Source of the DNA: Streptomyces sannanensis
GTDB taxonomy: Bacteria > Actinomycetota > Actinomycetes > Streptomycetales > Streptomycetaceae
Assembly (NCBI RefSeq): GCF_039536205.1
Contig: NZ_BAAAYL010000001.1
Span: 5,766,001-5,830,000, forward strand
Length of the DNA: 64,000 bases
Direction: 5' to 3'
The notes under the pieces are model-generated. The model saw only the letters and a program-made list of their open reading frames with translations, ran no database searches and had not been told where the DNA came from. The translations under genes and the position numbers were made by a program. How positions within the stretch are numbered: the stretch's first letter is position 1; the number at the start of each line of letters is the position of its first letter. Shown in pieces: positions 18,019 through 28,023 of this stretch.

Positions 18019-20807
18019 TGACCCACGCTCTGCCGAAGGTCGGCCGCCGGACCGTCGAAGCACTTCTGGAGCGGAACGCCGCCGCGTTCCGTGACCGGTC
18101 CCTGATGCTGATCCACGGGACGTACACGGCAGGTGCCGCCGCCGAGTTCACCGCCACTGTGGCCGGTGAACCGCGGCGGGTCGTCGTACGCGACGAGTCG
18201 TCGGTCCTGGGGCTGCTCGCCGCATGGCGCAAGCACCGTGTCGAGGAGCCTCCCGGGAGTCTGCTCGTCCTCACCACCGGCGTCGACGACGCGCAGCTCG
18301 GCTGGGACCTGCGCGGACACGCGGTCCGCCGGCGCACGCTCACCGTGGACAAGGCCGAGATCGTCCTGCAGCGCTTCGGCGCCGCAGGGATCGACATGCG
18401 GATGTACCGCGAGGACTGGCTGCTGGACGCCCTGGTCGATGCCGAGCCTGCCGATGGCGGCTGGCCGCGGGTGACCGGAGTACTCACCCGGGACGCGGCA
18501 TTGCGGGCCCTGGCCGTCGAACGCCTCGGGCTGGGCGGGCCCCAGGGGGCCGCGGACGGAGGCAGGGGAGTCGCCCTCGACGCGGACTCCTTGCTGGCCT
18601 GGTCCCGTACGGCGGCGGGTTCCCGCCGCTTCGCCGAACTCGCGGAGACCGAACGCGAGGAACTGAAGAAATGGCTCGGCGAGATCGCCGGGCCCGCCGC
18701 GCCCGTGCTCCTTGCGCTGGCCGAGACAGGTCGCGGCGCGGACGCCATGGCCCTCGGACTGCTCGGCGCGGCCCTGCGCGACCCCGCGGTCAGCCCGGAC
18801 ACCGTCCTCGCCGTCGGTGGGCTCTTCGGGCAGGCGCGGCCGCGCACGGCCGAACTGACTGCTTTCACCGACGCGGTGGAAGGAACCATGATCCGCTGGA
18901 TCGCCGAGGCACGTGGCAACGACCCCGCTCGGCAGCGCGTGTTCGCAGTCCTCGACCGAGCCGATGAGCTGGCCCGTGACGCGGGGCTCACCGCCTCGCT
19001 GGCCGGGAGCCGCTTCCTGCCCGCCGGGTTCACCGCGCAGCTGGGCGCGACGATCGAGGCGGCACGGCAGTCTCCCCACGGAGGGGAGAGCGAGCTTGCC
19101 GAGCTGGCAGGGCATGCCCTGGCCGGGCTCTTCCCCGACCGGGTACGGGTCGCGGAGATGGCCGTTCGTATCGCCCGCTGGCTGCGCCTGCCGGCTCCTT
19201 CCGCAGAAGGGGTGGCGGCAGCTGTCACCCAGCATCTGTCGGACTGGGGGTGGGCCGACCGGGCACTGACGGTGCTGTGGAGCGGCGACCCGGGCGGTGA
19301 CCCCGAGGCCGCACGACACCTGCGTGCCCTGTACGAGGAGGGCCGGGCCCGACGGGACGCGCTGGACGAGGCGTTCGCCCGGCACCTGGCAGCGTGGGTG
19401 TCCCACGCCAGTGCCCAGCATCCGGCCGGGTGCCTCGTCGTGGAGAAGGTGCTGGACACCCTCGCACGGCCGCTGGCCGCGGCCACCCCGCCGCTGCTGA
19501 TCGTGCTCGACGGGATGAGCAGTGCGGTCGCAGCCCAGCTCGGCGAGGAGGTCGAGCGTGAGGGCTGGCGTGAGGTCGTCCCGCGTCCCGCGCCCGGTGC
19601 ACCGGCACGACGGCTCGCAGCCGTGTCGGCGTTTCCGTCGGTGACCCAGGCGAGCCGCGCTTCGCTGCTCACAGGGACCATCGTCGTGGGCGGTCAGTCG
19701 CAGGAGGCGTCGGGCTTCGCGGCATTCTGGCGCAAGCGTCGCAAGGACGCCTATCTCTTCCACAAGGCGTCGATCGGCGGGGACGCCGGGCACTTCCTCG
19801 CCCCGGAACTGCTGCTCGCACTCGCCTCCGACGCTGTGGTCGGGGTTGTGCTCAACACCATCGACGACGCCCTCGACTCCGGCCAGCAAGGCCAGCGCAC
19901 CGCATGGGCCCTGCACGACATCACCTACCTCCGCGAACTGCTCTCTGCCGCCCGCAGCTACGGCCGGCCGGTGGTTCTGGTCTCCGACCACGGTCATGTC
20001 CTCGACCGCGCACCGGGCAAGGGCGCGGCGGAGGTTCCCGGCCCCATCGGGTCAGCGCGCTGGCGGCCCGGCACGGACGCCGGAGACGGCGAAGTGTGCC
20101 TGAGCGGTCCCCGTGTAACGGACGGGGACGGGACGATCGTCGTGCCGTGGCGCGAGGACATCCGATACTCCGGCCGCCGGGCCGGTTACCACGGCGGTGC
20201 TGCGCTCGCCGAGGTCACCGTCCCGGTGCTGGTGCTCGTACCCTCCGCAGGCCAGGTCCCCCAGGACTGGGAGCTGCTGCCCCGGGAGCAGGCTGCGCCG
20301 CTGTGGTGGCGGGCGCCGTCCGCCCCGACACCGGCACCGGACGACGTGGCCGCGCTGCCGGGCGCCGAGGCGAAGCCGAGGACGAAGGGCAAGCCACCGG
20401 CCCAGTCCGAGGGTCTCTTCACCGATGACGATGTCGTCGCCCCTCTGCCGCACGGCAGCGAGCCGTCCGCGACGGTACCGCCGAGCCTGGGCGAACTCGT
20501 GGTGGCGAGCGAGGTGTACGAAGCGCAGAAGGCGTACGTCCGCAAGGCCCCCGAGGCGGGGGTCGTGGCCGCGGTCATTGACCAGCTGGTCGCGGCAGGC
20601 GGCACCATGTCCCCGGCCGCACTGGCCGCGGCGATCTCCGCCACCGGCCGGGTACGGCGCAACATCGAAGGCTTCGTCGCCACCGTTCAGCGGCTGCTGA
20701 ACGTCGAGGGCTACCCCGTGCTCGGCTTCATCGACGCGGGACACACGGTGAAACTCGACGAGACGCTGTTGCGCGGGCAGTTCCTTCCTGCCCAGGACGC
20801 ACGGTGA
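18018..20807 (+). CDS. pglZ: PglZ, BREX-2 alkaline-phosphatase-superfamily protein
   Basis: 929 residues. A PglZ domain is supported by LIVLDGMSSAVAAQL (about 494-508), which supplies a metal-binding Asp, and by VVLVSDHGHVLDR (about 651-663), which supplies a second metal-binding Asp/His pair. PglZ is present in all BREX types and in S. coelicolor suppresses PglX toxicity. The ATG overlaps the pglY stop and its stop overlaps the brxD GTG. The C-terminal 150 residues (after about 780) contain a charged linker and a small helical domain seen in type 2 PglZ. No frameshift or missing core motif is apparent. Confidence 0.92.
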   Translation: MTHALPKVGRRTVEALLERNAAAFRDRSLMLIHGTYTAGAAAEFTATVAGEPRRVVVRDESSVLGLLAAWRKHRVEEPPGSLLVLTTGVDDAQLGWDLRGHAVRRRTLTVDKAEIVLQRFGAAGIDMRMYREDWLLDALVDAEPADGGWPRVTGVLTRDAALRALAVERLGLGGPQGAADGGRGVALDADSLLAWSRTAAGSRRFAELAETEREELKKWLGEIAGPAAPVLLALAETGRGADAMALGLLGAALRDPAVSPDTVLAVGGLFGQARPRTAELTAFTDAVEGTMIRWIAEARGNDPARQRVFAVLDRADELARDAGLTASLAGSRFLPAGFTAQLGATIEAARQSPHGGESELAELAGHALAGLFPDRVRVAEMAVRIARWLRLPAPSAEGVAAAVTQHLSDWGWADRALTVLWSGDPGGDPEAARHLRALYEEGRARRDALDEAFARHLAAWVSHASAQHPAGCLVVEKVLDTLARPLAAATPPLLIVLDGMSSAVAAQLGEEVEREGWREVVPRPAPGAPARRLAAVSAFPSVTQASRASLLTGTIVVGGQSQEASGFAAFWRKRRKDAYLFHKASIGGDAGHFLAPELLLALASDAVVGVVLNTIDDALDSGQQGQRTAWALHDITYLRELLSAARSYGRPVVLVSDHGHVLDRAPGKGAAEVPGPIGSARWRPGTDAGDGEVCLSGPRVTDGDGTIVVPWREDIRYSGRRAGYHGGAALAEVTVPVLVLVPSAGQVPQDWELLPREQAAPLWWRAPSAPTPAPDDVAALPGAEAKPRTKGKPPAQSEGLFTDDDVVAPLPHGSEPSATVPPSLGELVVASEVYEAQKAYVRKAPEAGVVAAVIDQLVAAGGTMSPAALAAAISATGRVRRNIEGFVATVQRLLNVEGYPVLGFIDAGHTVKLDETLLRGQFLPAQDAR

Positions 20808-22141
20808 CCGCCGTCCCGGCCGCCGCGGCGAGCGCGGTCCGGCGGAAAGAGGTGATCGATGCGCTACGACGCGGCACCGTACCCCAGGCGGGCCTCGACC
20901 TGCTCGCGGTCGGGCTGGGACGGTTCGAGACGGCGCTCGACGACGACCTGGGTACCATCGCGCGCGGTGGTGCGGCCTTCCACGCCATCCGTGGCGAATA
21001 CGGCTCCGGCAAGACCTTCTTCGCGCGGTGGCTGGCAGAACGCGCCAAGCGAGCAGGGCTGGCCACGACCGAGGTGCAGGTTTCGGAGACCGAGACGCCG
21101 CTGCACAGGCTGGAGACGGTCTACCGTCGGCTGACCGAGAGACTGACCACCGCGACGCATCAGCCGAGTGCGTTGCGCGCCGTCGTCGACTCCTGGTTCT
21201 ACACCTTGGAAGAGGAAGTCCTCGATGCCGGTGAGACCGACGAAGAGGACGAGGCGGCACTCGCCGCAGCCGTCGATGTCCTCATGGAGCGGCGGCTGGC
21301 CGAGGTCGCCCGGACCACTCCCGCCTTTGCCGCGGCACTGCGGGGCTATCGCAGAGCGGTCGCAGTGGGCGACGGGGCGACGGCCGAAGCGCTGATCGCA
21401 TGGCTGGGGGGACAGCGGTCCGTCGCGGCCTCCGCGCGCCGTGCTGCCGGCGTGCGTGGGGATCTCGACCACTTCGCGGCGCTGGGGTTCCTGCAAGGAC
21501 TGCTCACCGTGCTGCGGGACTGCGGACATCCCGGACTCCTGCTGGTCCTCGACGAGATCGAAACCCTGCAGCGCGTGCGGGGGGACGTACGGGAGAAAGG
21601 CCTCAACGCACTCCGGCAGCTTCTCGACGAGATCGACGCCGGGCGGTTCCCCGGCCTGTTCCTCGTCATCACCGGTACGCCGGCCTTCTACGACGGGCAG
21701 CAGGGGGCGCAGCGGCTGGCACCGCTGGCCCAGCGGCTCGCCACCGACTTCACCACGGATGCGCGCTTCGACTCACCCCGGGCGGTCCAGCTGAGACTGT
21801 CCGGATTCGACCTGCCCCACCTCGGTGAACTGGGTCGCAAGGTCCGGGACTTGTACCGAGACGGGGCGCGTCATCCGGCCCGTGTGGCCGGGCGGGTGGA
21901 CGATGCCTACGTGGACGAACTGGCCGCTGCCGTCACCGGCGGCCTCGGCGGCAAAGTCGGGGTCGCACCTCGTGTGTTCCTGCGCAAGCTGGTGGCCGAC
22001 GTCCTCGACCGAGTGGACGAGTTCGCCGACTTCGACCCTCGGGAGCACTACTCGTTCACCCTCAGGGCCTCGGAACTCACCGAGACCGAGCGCAACGCCG
22101 CGGCGGGGAACCCGGACGACATCGAGCTGGAGCTGCCGTGA
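20804..22141 (+). CDS. brxD: BrxD, BREX-2 ATP-binding protein
   Basis: 445 residues from a GTG that overlaps the pglZ stop. Walker A GEYGSGKT is at 64-71 and Walker B LLLVLDEIETL around 246-256, followed by a sensor-like LVITGTPAFYDG. This matches the BrxD family (ATP-binding, DUF2791-like), which accompanies a Lhr-type helicase in type 2 BREX. The segment between residues 100 and 210 is helical with an acidic loop (DAGETDEEDEAAL). It is coupled to brxHI by a GTGA overlap. Two G6 runs (21406-21411, 21579-21584) are present but the frame is intact. Confidence 0.9.
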   Translation: MTAVPAAAASAVRRKEVIDALRRGTVPQAGLDLLAVGLGRFETALDDDLGTIARGGAAFHAIRGEYGSGKTFFARWLAERAKRAGLATTEVQVSETETPLHRLETVYRRLTERLTTATHQPSALRAVVDSWFYTLEEEVLDAGETDEEDEAALAAAVDVLMERRLAEVARTTPAFAAALRGYRRAVAVGDGATAEALIAWLGGQRSVAASARRAAGVRGDLDHFAALGFLQGLLTVLRDCGHPGLLLVLDEIETLQRVRGDVREKGLNALRQLLDEIDAGRFPGLFLVITGTPAFYDGQQGAQRLAPLAQRLATDFTTDARFDSPRAVQLRLSGFDLPHLGELGRKVRDLYRDGARHPARVAGRVDDAYVDELAAAVTGGLGGKVGVAPRVFLRKLVADVLDRVDEFADFDPREHYSFTLRASELTETERNAAAGNPDDIELELP

Positions 22142-24267
22142 GCTCGTTCGACGAGCTGGAACCGGTCCTCGTCCACCACATCGTCAACACGCTCGGCTGG
22201 AGTGGCCTGCGCCCGCTCCAGGAGGAGGCAATCGGTCCGTTGCTCGCGGGCGATGACGCCGTCCTCCTCGCGCCCACGGCGGGGGGCAAGACCGAGGCCG
22301 CGTGCTTTCCTCTGCTCTCCAGGATGGCGAAGAGCCGCTGGACCGGCACCTCGGTGCTGTACGTCTGCCCCCTCAAGGCGCTGCTCAACAACCTGCTGCC
22401 CCGGCTGGAGACCTACGCGTCGTGGCTGGGACGTACGGCGGCCCTCTGGCATGGTGACACCACCACTGGTGCCCGGAAGCGGATCCTCGCGACGCGCCCG
22501 GACGTACTGCTCACAACGCCCGAGTCCCTTGAAGCAATGCTGGTCAGCGCCAATGTGGACCACCAGGCCTTCTTCTCGGGACTCAGAGCGGTGGTGGTGG
22601 ACGAGGTACACGCCTTCGCCGGCGACGACCGCGGCTGGCATCTCCTCGCCGTGCTGGAGCGGATGCAGCGGGTCGTGGACCGCCCCCTGCAGCGGGTCGG
22701 ACTCTCCGCGACGGTCGGCAACCCCGAGGAGCTGCTGGACTGGCTCCAGGGCTCGGGCGCGGGCAAACGCCCAGCCAGGGTCGTCGCACCGCACCTGCGG
22801 GCACCCGAGCGTCCACCGACCGGGGCACCGGCCCCTGCGCCCCCGGGTGACATCCAGCTCGACTACGTCGGCTCCCTCGACAACGCGGCCACGGTCGTCG
22901 CATCGCTGCACAGAGGGGAGAAGCGTCTGGTCTTCTGCGAGTCACGACGACTGGTCGAGGAACTGGGCGAGAAGCTCCGGGCGAAGGGCATCACGACCTT
23001 CCTCTCCCACGCCTCACTGTCGCTCGACGAACGCCGTAGGGCGGAAACGGCTTTTGCCGAGGCACGTGATTGCGTGATCGTCTCCACCAGCACCCTCGAA
23101 CTCGGCATCGACGTGGGGGACCTCGACCGGGTCATCCAGATCGACGCCCCGACGTCGGTCGCGTCCTTCCTCCAGCGGCTGGGGCGCACCGGGCGGCGGC
23201 CCGGAACCTCCCGGAACTGTCTGTTCCTGGCGTTGGACGAGTCCGGTCTGCTGGAGGCGGCGGGGCTGCTGCTGCAGTGGTCGCGGGGGTGGGTGGAACC
23301 GGTGGCCGCGCCGCCGGAACCACGGCATATCGTCGCACAACAGCTGCTCGCGCTGTGCCTCCAGGAACACCGGGTCGGGGAGAACCTGTGGCAGGAGTGG
23401 TGGCACGGGCTCGGCCCGTTCGGCAGCGGAGCCGAACCGATCGTGCGGCACCTCGTGGAGGAGGGATACCTGGAACGGGACGGCGGCCTTCTGTTCATCG
23501 GGCCCGAAGCCGAACGGCGCTTCGGACAGCGTCATTTCATGAACCTCACGACAGTGTTCACTGCCCCTCCGCAGTTCACCGTCCTGCACGGCAGGTCGGA
23601 GATCGGCCGGACCGATCCGAGTCTCCTCACCGAGCGGATCGACGGACCGCGCCGGCTGCTGCTCGCCGGCCGGAGCTGGCTGGTCACCTACATCGATTGG
23701 AAGCGCAAGCGCTGCTTCGTGGAACCCGCGGACGGAGGCGGCAAGGCGAAGTGGAGCTCTGCCGGATTCGGCCTGGGCACGTCGTACGAGGTGTCGCGTG
23801 CCGTACGCGAGGTGCTCCTCGGTACGGATCCCCCCGTCAGGCTCACGCAACGGGCCATGCGGTCGCTCACCGAGGCACGGGAGCACTTCCTGGAACGCGT
23901 CCATCCGGGTGGCACGCTGGTCGTCCGTGAGTCCGACGGGCAGATGCGCTGGTGGACGTGGGCCGGCCACCGGACCAATGCCACGCTGGCGGCGACGCTC
24001 GATGACGTGGCGGTCCCGGGGCAACGTATCAACGACCACTGGCTCAGGCTGCGAGAGGATGTGACACCAGCGTCCTGGAAGAGCCGGACTGCGGGCGCGG
24101 CGGACCGGCTGTGTCTTCCCGAGGTCGACGAGCGGGCCGTACGCGGACTGAAGTTCTCGGAGACGCTGCCGCCTCGGCTGGCGGAGGCGACCCTCTCGGC
24201 ACGTCTGGCAGGCGTGGAGTCGGCAGTCACTGTGCTGGCCGAACCTGTGCGGTTTGTTGCAATGTGA
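22138..24267 (+). CDS. brxHI: BrxHI-type Lhr-like DEAD/DEAH helicase, last gene of the pglY operon
   Basis: 709 residues from GTG 22138. SF2 motifs are visible: PTAGGKT (motif I, 46-52), VVVDEVHAF (DEVH box, 155-158), GLSATVGN (III), STSTLELGIDVGD (V) and QRLGRTGRR (VI). The layout resembles Lhr/BrxHI helicases, with a helical and winged-helix C-terminal half. In type 2 BREX this is the sixth and last gene, matching its place here. An ATP-dependent DNA translocase or unwinding role in the defence response is expected. It ends the island; the next 337 bp hold only a gene remnant. Motif I is encoded across a G6 run (22281-22286). Confidence 0.88.
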   Translation: MSSFDELEPVLVHHIVNTLGWSGLRPLQEEAIGPLLAGDDAVLLAPTAGGKTEAACFPLLSRMAKSRWTGTSVLYVCPLKALLNNLLPRLETYASWLGRTAALWHGDTTTGARKRILATRPDVLLTTPESLEAMLVSANVDHQAFFSGLRAVVVDEVHAFAGDDRGWHLLAVLERMQRVVDRPLQRVGLSATVGNPEELLDWLQGSGAGKRPARVVAPHLRAPERPPTGAPAPAPPGDIQLDYVGSLDNAATVVASLHRGEKRLVFCESRRLVEELGEKLRAKGITTFLSHASLSLDERRRAETAFAEARDCVIVSTSTLELGIDVGDLDRVIQIDAPTSVASFLQRLGRTGRRPGTSRNCLFLALDESGLLEAAGLLLQWSRGWVEPVAAPPEPRHIVAQQLLALCLQEHRVGENLWQEWWHGLGPFGSGAEPIVRHLVEEGYLERDGGLLFIGPEAERRFGQRHFMNLTTVFTAPPQFTVLHGRSEIGRTDPSLLTERIDGPRRLLLAGRSWLVTYIDWKRKRCFVEPADGGGKAKWSSAGFGLGTSYEVSRAVREVLLGTDPPVRLTQRAMRSLTEAREHFLERVHPGGTLVVRESDGQMRWWTWAGHRTNATLAATLDDVAVPGQRINDHWLRLREDVTPASWKSRTAGAADRLCLPEVDERAVRGLKFSETLPPRLAEATLSARLAGVESAVTVLAEPVRFVAM

Positions 24268-24376
24268 CGGGATCAAGATTGGTGCGAGCTGCTCAGGCCG
24301 TTTGAGGCCGCGAAGCCCGCGAGGGGGCTCCGCGGACGGGGCGCAGATCGCAGCGCGAGGGTGGTGAACGAACCCC

Positions 24377-24490
24377 GGCGCCCGGATCGCGGTGCAGACG
24401 GTGCGGGACACGGAGACGGCCGTGGAGGAGGTCCGGTTCGTCCTCTTCGACGAGCCGGCGTACGAAGCGTTCGCCCGGCAGGTCCGTTGA
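24377..24490 (+). pseudogene. Truncated macro-domain (ADP-ribose deacetylase-like) C-terminal remnant
   Basis: An open stretch of 37 codons reads like the C-terminal end of macro-domain O-acetyl-ADP-ribose deacetylases: GARIAVQTVRDTETAVEEVR followed by FVLFDEPAYEAFARQVR and a stop. A TGA in the same frame at 24365-24367 and the lack of the ADP-ribose-binding N-terminal half show that it is a fragment. The rest of 24268-24604 shows no gene. It probably marks the junction between the BREX island and the backbone. The family call is by resemblance only. Confidence 0.45.
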
Positions 24491-24604
24491 CGGCACACGG
24501 TTGTGACGGACCCATTCGGCCTGAGTCCCCGATAAGCGGCATCGTGAGGTGGCGCTTCGGGCGAGGTGCCACACGTCGGGGAGGCGGTGTCCGCCGGCCT
24601 CCCG

Positions 24605-25078
24605 CTATCTGCCGATCAGCCCGATGTCGTAGGCGTAGAGCGCGATCACGCCGGCCACGCACGCAATGATCACCAGGGAGGCGAAGCTCGTGTGCCTCCC
24701 GCGGCGCCCGGGACGGGCAGTGCGCTTGCGGGCCTCGGGGCGCGCCGGTCGCGGCCCGGCCGGTACGGCGTCGGCGGCGGCCTCGGCGAGCAGTCGCCGA
24801 CAGGTCGCGGCGAGCTCGGCCGTACCGGCGGACAGCGGCACGATCGCCTCCGATCGCGCCGGCGCGGTGGTGCCGCCGTCGAGGATGCGGCCGGCCCGGA
24901 CCAGCACCTCGTCCCGGCTGCCCGCGGGGGCGAGGCTGATCCAGCGCTGCACGTGCTCACCCCGGATGACCACGCCTCCGGACCGGTCCCGGTACACGCT
25001 GTGCTCGCGCCACAGCGAATCAGCCAACTCGCTTGCTTTTTCCCTCAATTGAGCGCTCAAAGCCCACCCCTTGGCCAT
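24605..25078 (-). CDS. Hypothetical protein with one C-terminal membrane helix
   Basis: 157 residues from ATG 25078; an upstream ATG at 25102 would add eight. A globular N-terminal half (WALSAQLREKASELADSLWR, then VYRDRSGGVVIRGEHVQRW) is followed by a Pro/Arg-rich linker and a terminal hydrophobic helix SFASLVIIACVAGVIALYAY, which would leave the N-terminal part in the cytoplasm as a tail-anchored protein. I do not recognise the family. It is divergent from the AdaA-AlkA gene. Two overlapping palindromes (CTCAATTGAG and TTGAGCGCTCAA, 25044-25060) fall in its first codons and could be a control site or chance. Confidence 0.6.
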   Translation of the reverse strand: MAKGWALSAQLREKASELADSLWREHSVYRDRSGGVVIRGEHVQRWISLAPAGSRDEVLVRAGRILDGGTTAPARSEAIVPLSAGTAELAATCRRLLAEAAADAVPAGPRPARPEARKRTARPGRRGRHTSFASLVIIACVAGVIALYAYDIGLIGR

Positions 25079-25245
25079 CTGGAAATCGAACAGACATGGC
25101 ACTCTAGCGGCAGTTCCCAGGGGTCGTCCGCCGGGGGCTGTCCGCCGGCGGACGACACCCCGTAATCCGCTCCGGCCCTGGCAGTCGCACGCTGATGTCG
25201 CATTCCCGCCAGCCCGACGCCCGCACGGTGCCGCATGCTCGAATC

Positions 25246-26715
25246 ATGCACACCGACACCGAGCGCTGTGTACGCGCCGTCCAGTCGAAGGACGCCCGCT
25301 TCGACGGCTGGTTCTTCACGGCCGTGCTGACCACCCGGATCTACTGCCGCCCCAGCTGCCCGGCGGTGCCGCCCAAGGCCGAGAACATGACCTTCCTGCC
25401 CAGCGCGGCCGCCTGCCAGCAGGCCGGATTCCGGGCGTGCAAGCGCTGCCGGCCCGACACCAGCCCCGGCTCCCCGGAGTGGAACGCCCGCGCCGACACC
25501 GTCGCCCGCGCGATGCGGCTGATCCGGGACGGGGTCGTGGACCGCGAGGGTGTGCCCGGCCTCGCTGCCCGGCTCGGCTACTCCACCCGGCAGATCGAGC
25601 GGCAGCTGCTCGCCGAGCTCGGTGCCGGTCCGCTCGCCCTGGCCCGCGCCCAGCGGGCCCAGACCGCCCGGCTCCTCATCGAGACGACCGCGATCCCCAT
25701 GACCGAGATCGCCTTCGCGGCCGGATTCTCCTCCATCCGCACCTTCAACGACACCGTCCGCGAGGTCTTCGCGCTCTCCCCGAGCGAGCTGCGCACCCGG
25801 GCCGCGCGCGGCCCCGGACGGCAGACCCCAGGGGCGATCTCGCTCCGGCTGCCGTACCGCGCGCCGCTCAACCCCGACAACCTCTTCGGACACCTCGCCG
25901 CGACCGCCGTCCCCGGCGTGGAGGAGTGGCGCGGCGGGGCGTACCGGCGCACTCTGCGCCTCCCGTACGGACACGGAATCGCGGAACTCACCCCGCAGCC
26001 CGACCACATCGGCTGCCGGCTCTCGCTCACCGATCCGCGTGATCTGGCCGTCGCGATCAGCCGCTGCCGCTGGCTGCTGGACCTGGACGCCGACCCCGCC
26101 GCCGTCGACGAGCAGCTGTCCGCCGACCCGCTGCTGGCCCCGCTGATCCGCAAGGCGCCGGGCCGGAGGGTGCCCCGTACCGTCGACGCCGCCGAGTTCG
26201 CGGTACGTGCCGTGCTCGGCCAGCAGGTCTCCACCGCCGCCGCCCGCACGCACGCCGGCCGGCTGGTCGCGGCGCACGGCGTGCCGGTCGGGGACCGTGA
26301 GGGCGGCCTGACCCACCTCTTCCCGTCTCCGGAGGCGCTGGCCGCGCTGGATCCCGACACCCTGGCCCTCCCGCGCAGCCGTCGCACCACCCTGACCACC
26401 CTGGTCTCCGCACTGGCCGACGGCACGATCGGCCTCGGCTTCGACAGCGACTGGGAGCGGGCCCGCGTGCAGCTCGGCGCACTGCCCGGCTTCGGCCCCT
26501 GGACGGTCGAGGTGATCGCGATGCGCGCCCTCGGCGACCCGGATGCCTTCCTGCCGACCGATCTCGGCATGCGGCGCGCGGCGGGCGGTCTGGGGCTGCC
26601 GTCGACACCCGCCGCCCTGACCGCGCGCGCCGCACACTGGCGGCCCTGGCGGGCGTACGCCGTCCAGTACCTTTGGGCGACCGATGATCACCCCATCAAC
26701 AGCCTTCCGGAGTAG
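25246..26715 (+). CDS. alkA: AdaA-AlkA fusion: alkylation-response regulator and 3-methyladenine DNA glycosylase
   Basis: 489 residues from ATG 25246; the earlier ATG at 25195 adds a poorly conserved leader. Three parts are seen. An Ada zinc domain has Cys at 34, 38, 65 and 68 (IYCRPSC...RACKRC). An AraC-type helix-turn-helix region follows (about 76-185, [16 protein letters not shown] and [15 protein letters not shown]). The last part is an AlkA glycosylase with [18 protein letters not shown], the hairpin [15 protein letters not shown] and DAFLPTD carrying the catalytic Asp. It senses methyl-phosphotriester damage, activates transcription and excises alkylated bases. The next gene, 11 bp on, is an O6-methylguanine methyltransferase, so this is an adaptive alkylation-repair operon. 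The fusion is common in actinobacteria. Confidence 0.92.
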   Translation: MHTDTERCVRAVQSKDARFDGWFFTAVLTTRIYCRPSCPAVPPKAENMTFLPSAAACQQAGFRACKRCRPDTSPGSPEWNARADTVARAMRLIRDGVVDREGVPGLAARLGYSTRQIERQLLAELGAGPLALARAQRAQTARLLIETTAIPMTEIAFAAGFSSIRTFNDTVREVFALSPSELRTRAARGPGRQTPGAISLRLPYRAPLNPDNLFGHLAATAVPGVEEWRGGAYRRTLRLPYGHGIAELTPQPDHIGCRLSLTDPRDLAVAISRCRWLLDLDADPAAVDEQLSADPLLAPLIRKAPGRRVPRTVDAAEFAVRAVLGQQVSTAAARTHAGRLVAAHGVPVGDREGGLTHLFPSPEALAALDPDTLALPRSRRTTLTTLVSALADGTIGLGFDSDWERARVQLGALPGFGPWTVEVIAMRALGDPDAFLPTDLGMRRAAGGLGLPSTPAALTARAAHWRPWRAYAVQYLWATDDHPINSLPE

Positions 26716-26726
26716 GGAAGTTCATC

Positions 26727-27230
26727 ATGTCCACCAAACGTCACACGGTCGCCGACAGCCCGTACGGGCCGCTGACCCTCGTCGCCACCGACGGGAAGCT
26801 CTCCGGTCTCTACATGACCCAGCATCGTCACCGTCCGCCGGAAGAGACCTTCGGTGAACCGGACCCCAGGCCCTTCATCGAGGTGATCCGACAGCTCGAG
26901 GCCTATTTCGCACGGGAGTTGACGGAATTCGACCTGCCATTGCATCTCCACGGCACGCCGTTCCAGCGCAGCGTCTGGGACCAACTTCTGCTGATCCCGT
27001 ACGGCGAGACCCGTTCCTACGGCGAACTCGCCGAAGCGCTCGGCAAGCCCGGAGCCTCCCGCGCGGTGGGCCTCGCCAATGGCAAGAACCCGGTCAGCAT
27101 CGTCGTGCCGTGCCACCGTGTCATCGGCTCCTCGGGCAGCCTCACCGGCTACGGCGGCGGCCTCGACCGCAAGCAGCGGCTGCTGGCCTTCGAAAGCGGA
27201 ACGGAGGCCGACGACGGCACGCTCTTCTAA
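26727..27230 (+). CDS. ogt: Methylated-DNA--protein-cysteine methyltransferase
   Basis: 167 residues. The acceptor motif VVPCHRVIG carries the active Cys at 129, preceded by the helix-turn-helix recognition segment [25 protein letters not shown]. The enzyme removes alkyl groups from O6-alkylguanine in DNA by suicide transfer. It is 11 bp downstream of the AdaA-AlkA gene and surely co-transcribed with it. Its stop overlaps the stop of the opposing sirtuin gene by 4 bp. Length and motifs are normal for the Ogt/MGMT family. Confidence 0.95.
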   Translation: MSTKRHTVADSPYGPLTLVATDGKLSGLYMTQHRHRPPEETFGEPDPRPFIEVIRQLEAYFARELTEFDLPLHLHGTPFQRSVWDQLLLIPYGETRSYGELAEALGKPGASRAVGLANGKNPVSIVVPCHRVIGSSGSLTGYGGGLDRKQRLLAFESGTEADDGTLF

Positions 27231-27955
27231 GTGGCCAGCTGCCTCAGCAGCGCGGGCAGCGCCGTGCCGATCGGCTCGCGGATCACTTCGTCCGCCTGGT
27301 CGTCGTACGGGGTCGGCTCGGCGTTGACGATCACGAGCCGCGCCCCGTGCTCCGCCGCGATCCCGGCGAGCGAGGCGGCGGGCTGCACCTGGAGGCTGCT
27401 GCCGACCGCGATGAAGATCTGGCAGGCCTTGGCGATCGCCATCGCCTGGCCCAGCACCTCCGTGTCGAGCGGCTGCCCGAACATCACCGTCGCGGACTTC
27501 AGGATGCCCCCGCAGTCCCGGCACGGCGGGTCCGCCTCGCCCGCCGCGACCCGCTCCAGCGCCTCGTCCATCGAGGAGCGGGCGCCGCAGCCCGTGCACA
27601 CCACCGCGCGTGCCGTGCCGTGGAGTTCGAGGACCTTACGGGCCGGCATGCCCGCGATCTGGTGCAGCCCGTCCACGTTCTGGGTGATCACCCGCACGGG
27701 GATCCCGGTGCGCTCCAGCTCGGCGACCGCGCGGTGCGCCGCATTCGGCTCGGCGTGCAGGGCCGCGCTGTCGCGCCGCATCTGCCAGGATCGGCGCCGG
27801 ATCTGCGGATCGGACATGTAGTAGTCGTACGTGACCAGCTTCTCGGCCTCGGGATCGCGCCGCCACAGACCGTTCGGCCCGCGGTAATCGGGGATTCCGG
27901 AGTCGGTGGAGATACCGGCGCCGCTCAGGATCGCGACGAGAGGTCGTTTGGCCAT
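27227..27955 (-). CDS. SIR2-family NAD-dependent deacetylase
   Basis: 242 residues from ATG 27955. The NAD-binding motifs [17 protein letters not shown] (about 9-25) and TQNVDGLH are present, with catalytic His in LELHGTA and two zinc Cys pairs (CTGC and CRDC). The product should remove acyl groups from lysine using NAD, acting on enzymes such as acetyl-CoA synthetase or on chromatin proteins. It converges on ogt with a 4-bp tail overlap and starts 68 bp from a small divergent gene. All catalytic parts are intact. Confidence 0.92.
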   Translation of the reverse strand: MAKRPLVAILSGAGISTDSGIPDYRGPNGLWRRDPEAEKLVTYDYYMSDPQIRRRSWQMRRDSAALHAEPNAAHRAVAELERTGIPVRVITQNVDGLHQIAGMPARKVLELHGTARAVVCTGCGARSSMDEALERVAAGEADPPCRDCGGILKSATVMFGQPLDTEVLGQAMAIAKACQIFIAVGSSLQVQPAASLAGIAAEHGARLVIVNAEPTPYDDQADEVIREPIGTALPALLRQLAT

Positions 27956-28023
27956 GCCGCGAGCGTACGCACCGGCTCCCGACAGGCGCGAGCGGATAAG
28001 CACCAGCACTGGACTCCGCAACC

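Noticed and set aside
17934-19997. 687-codon frame antisense to pglZ
   Set aside because: Shadow of pglZ produced by third-position GC bias.
25044-25060. Overlapping palindromes CTCAATTGAG and TTGAGCGCTCAA as an operator for the AdaA-AlkA gene
   Set aside because: They lie within the first codons of the opposite gene, nearly 190 bp from the AdaA-AlkA start, and match no known Ada box; chance cannot be excluded.
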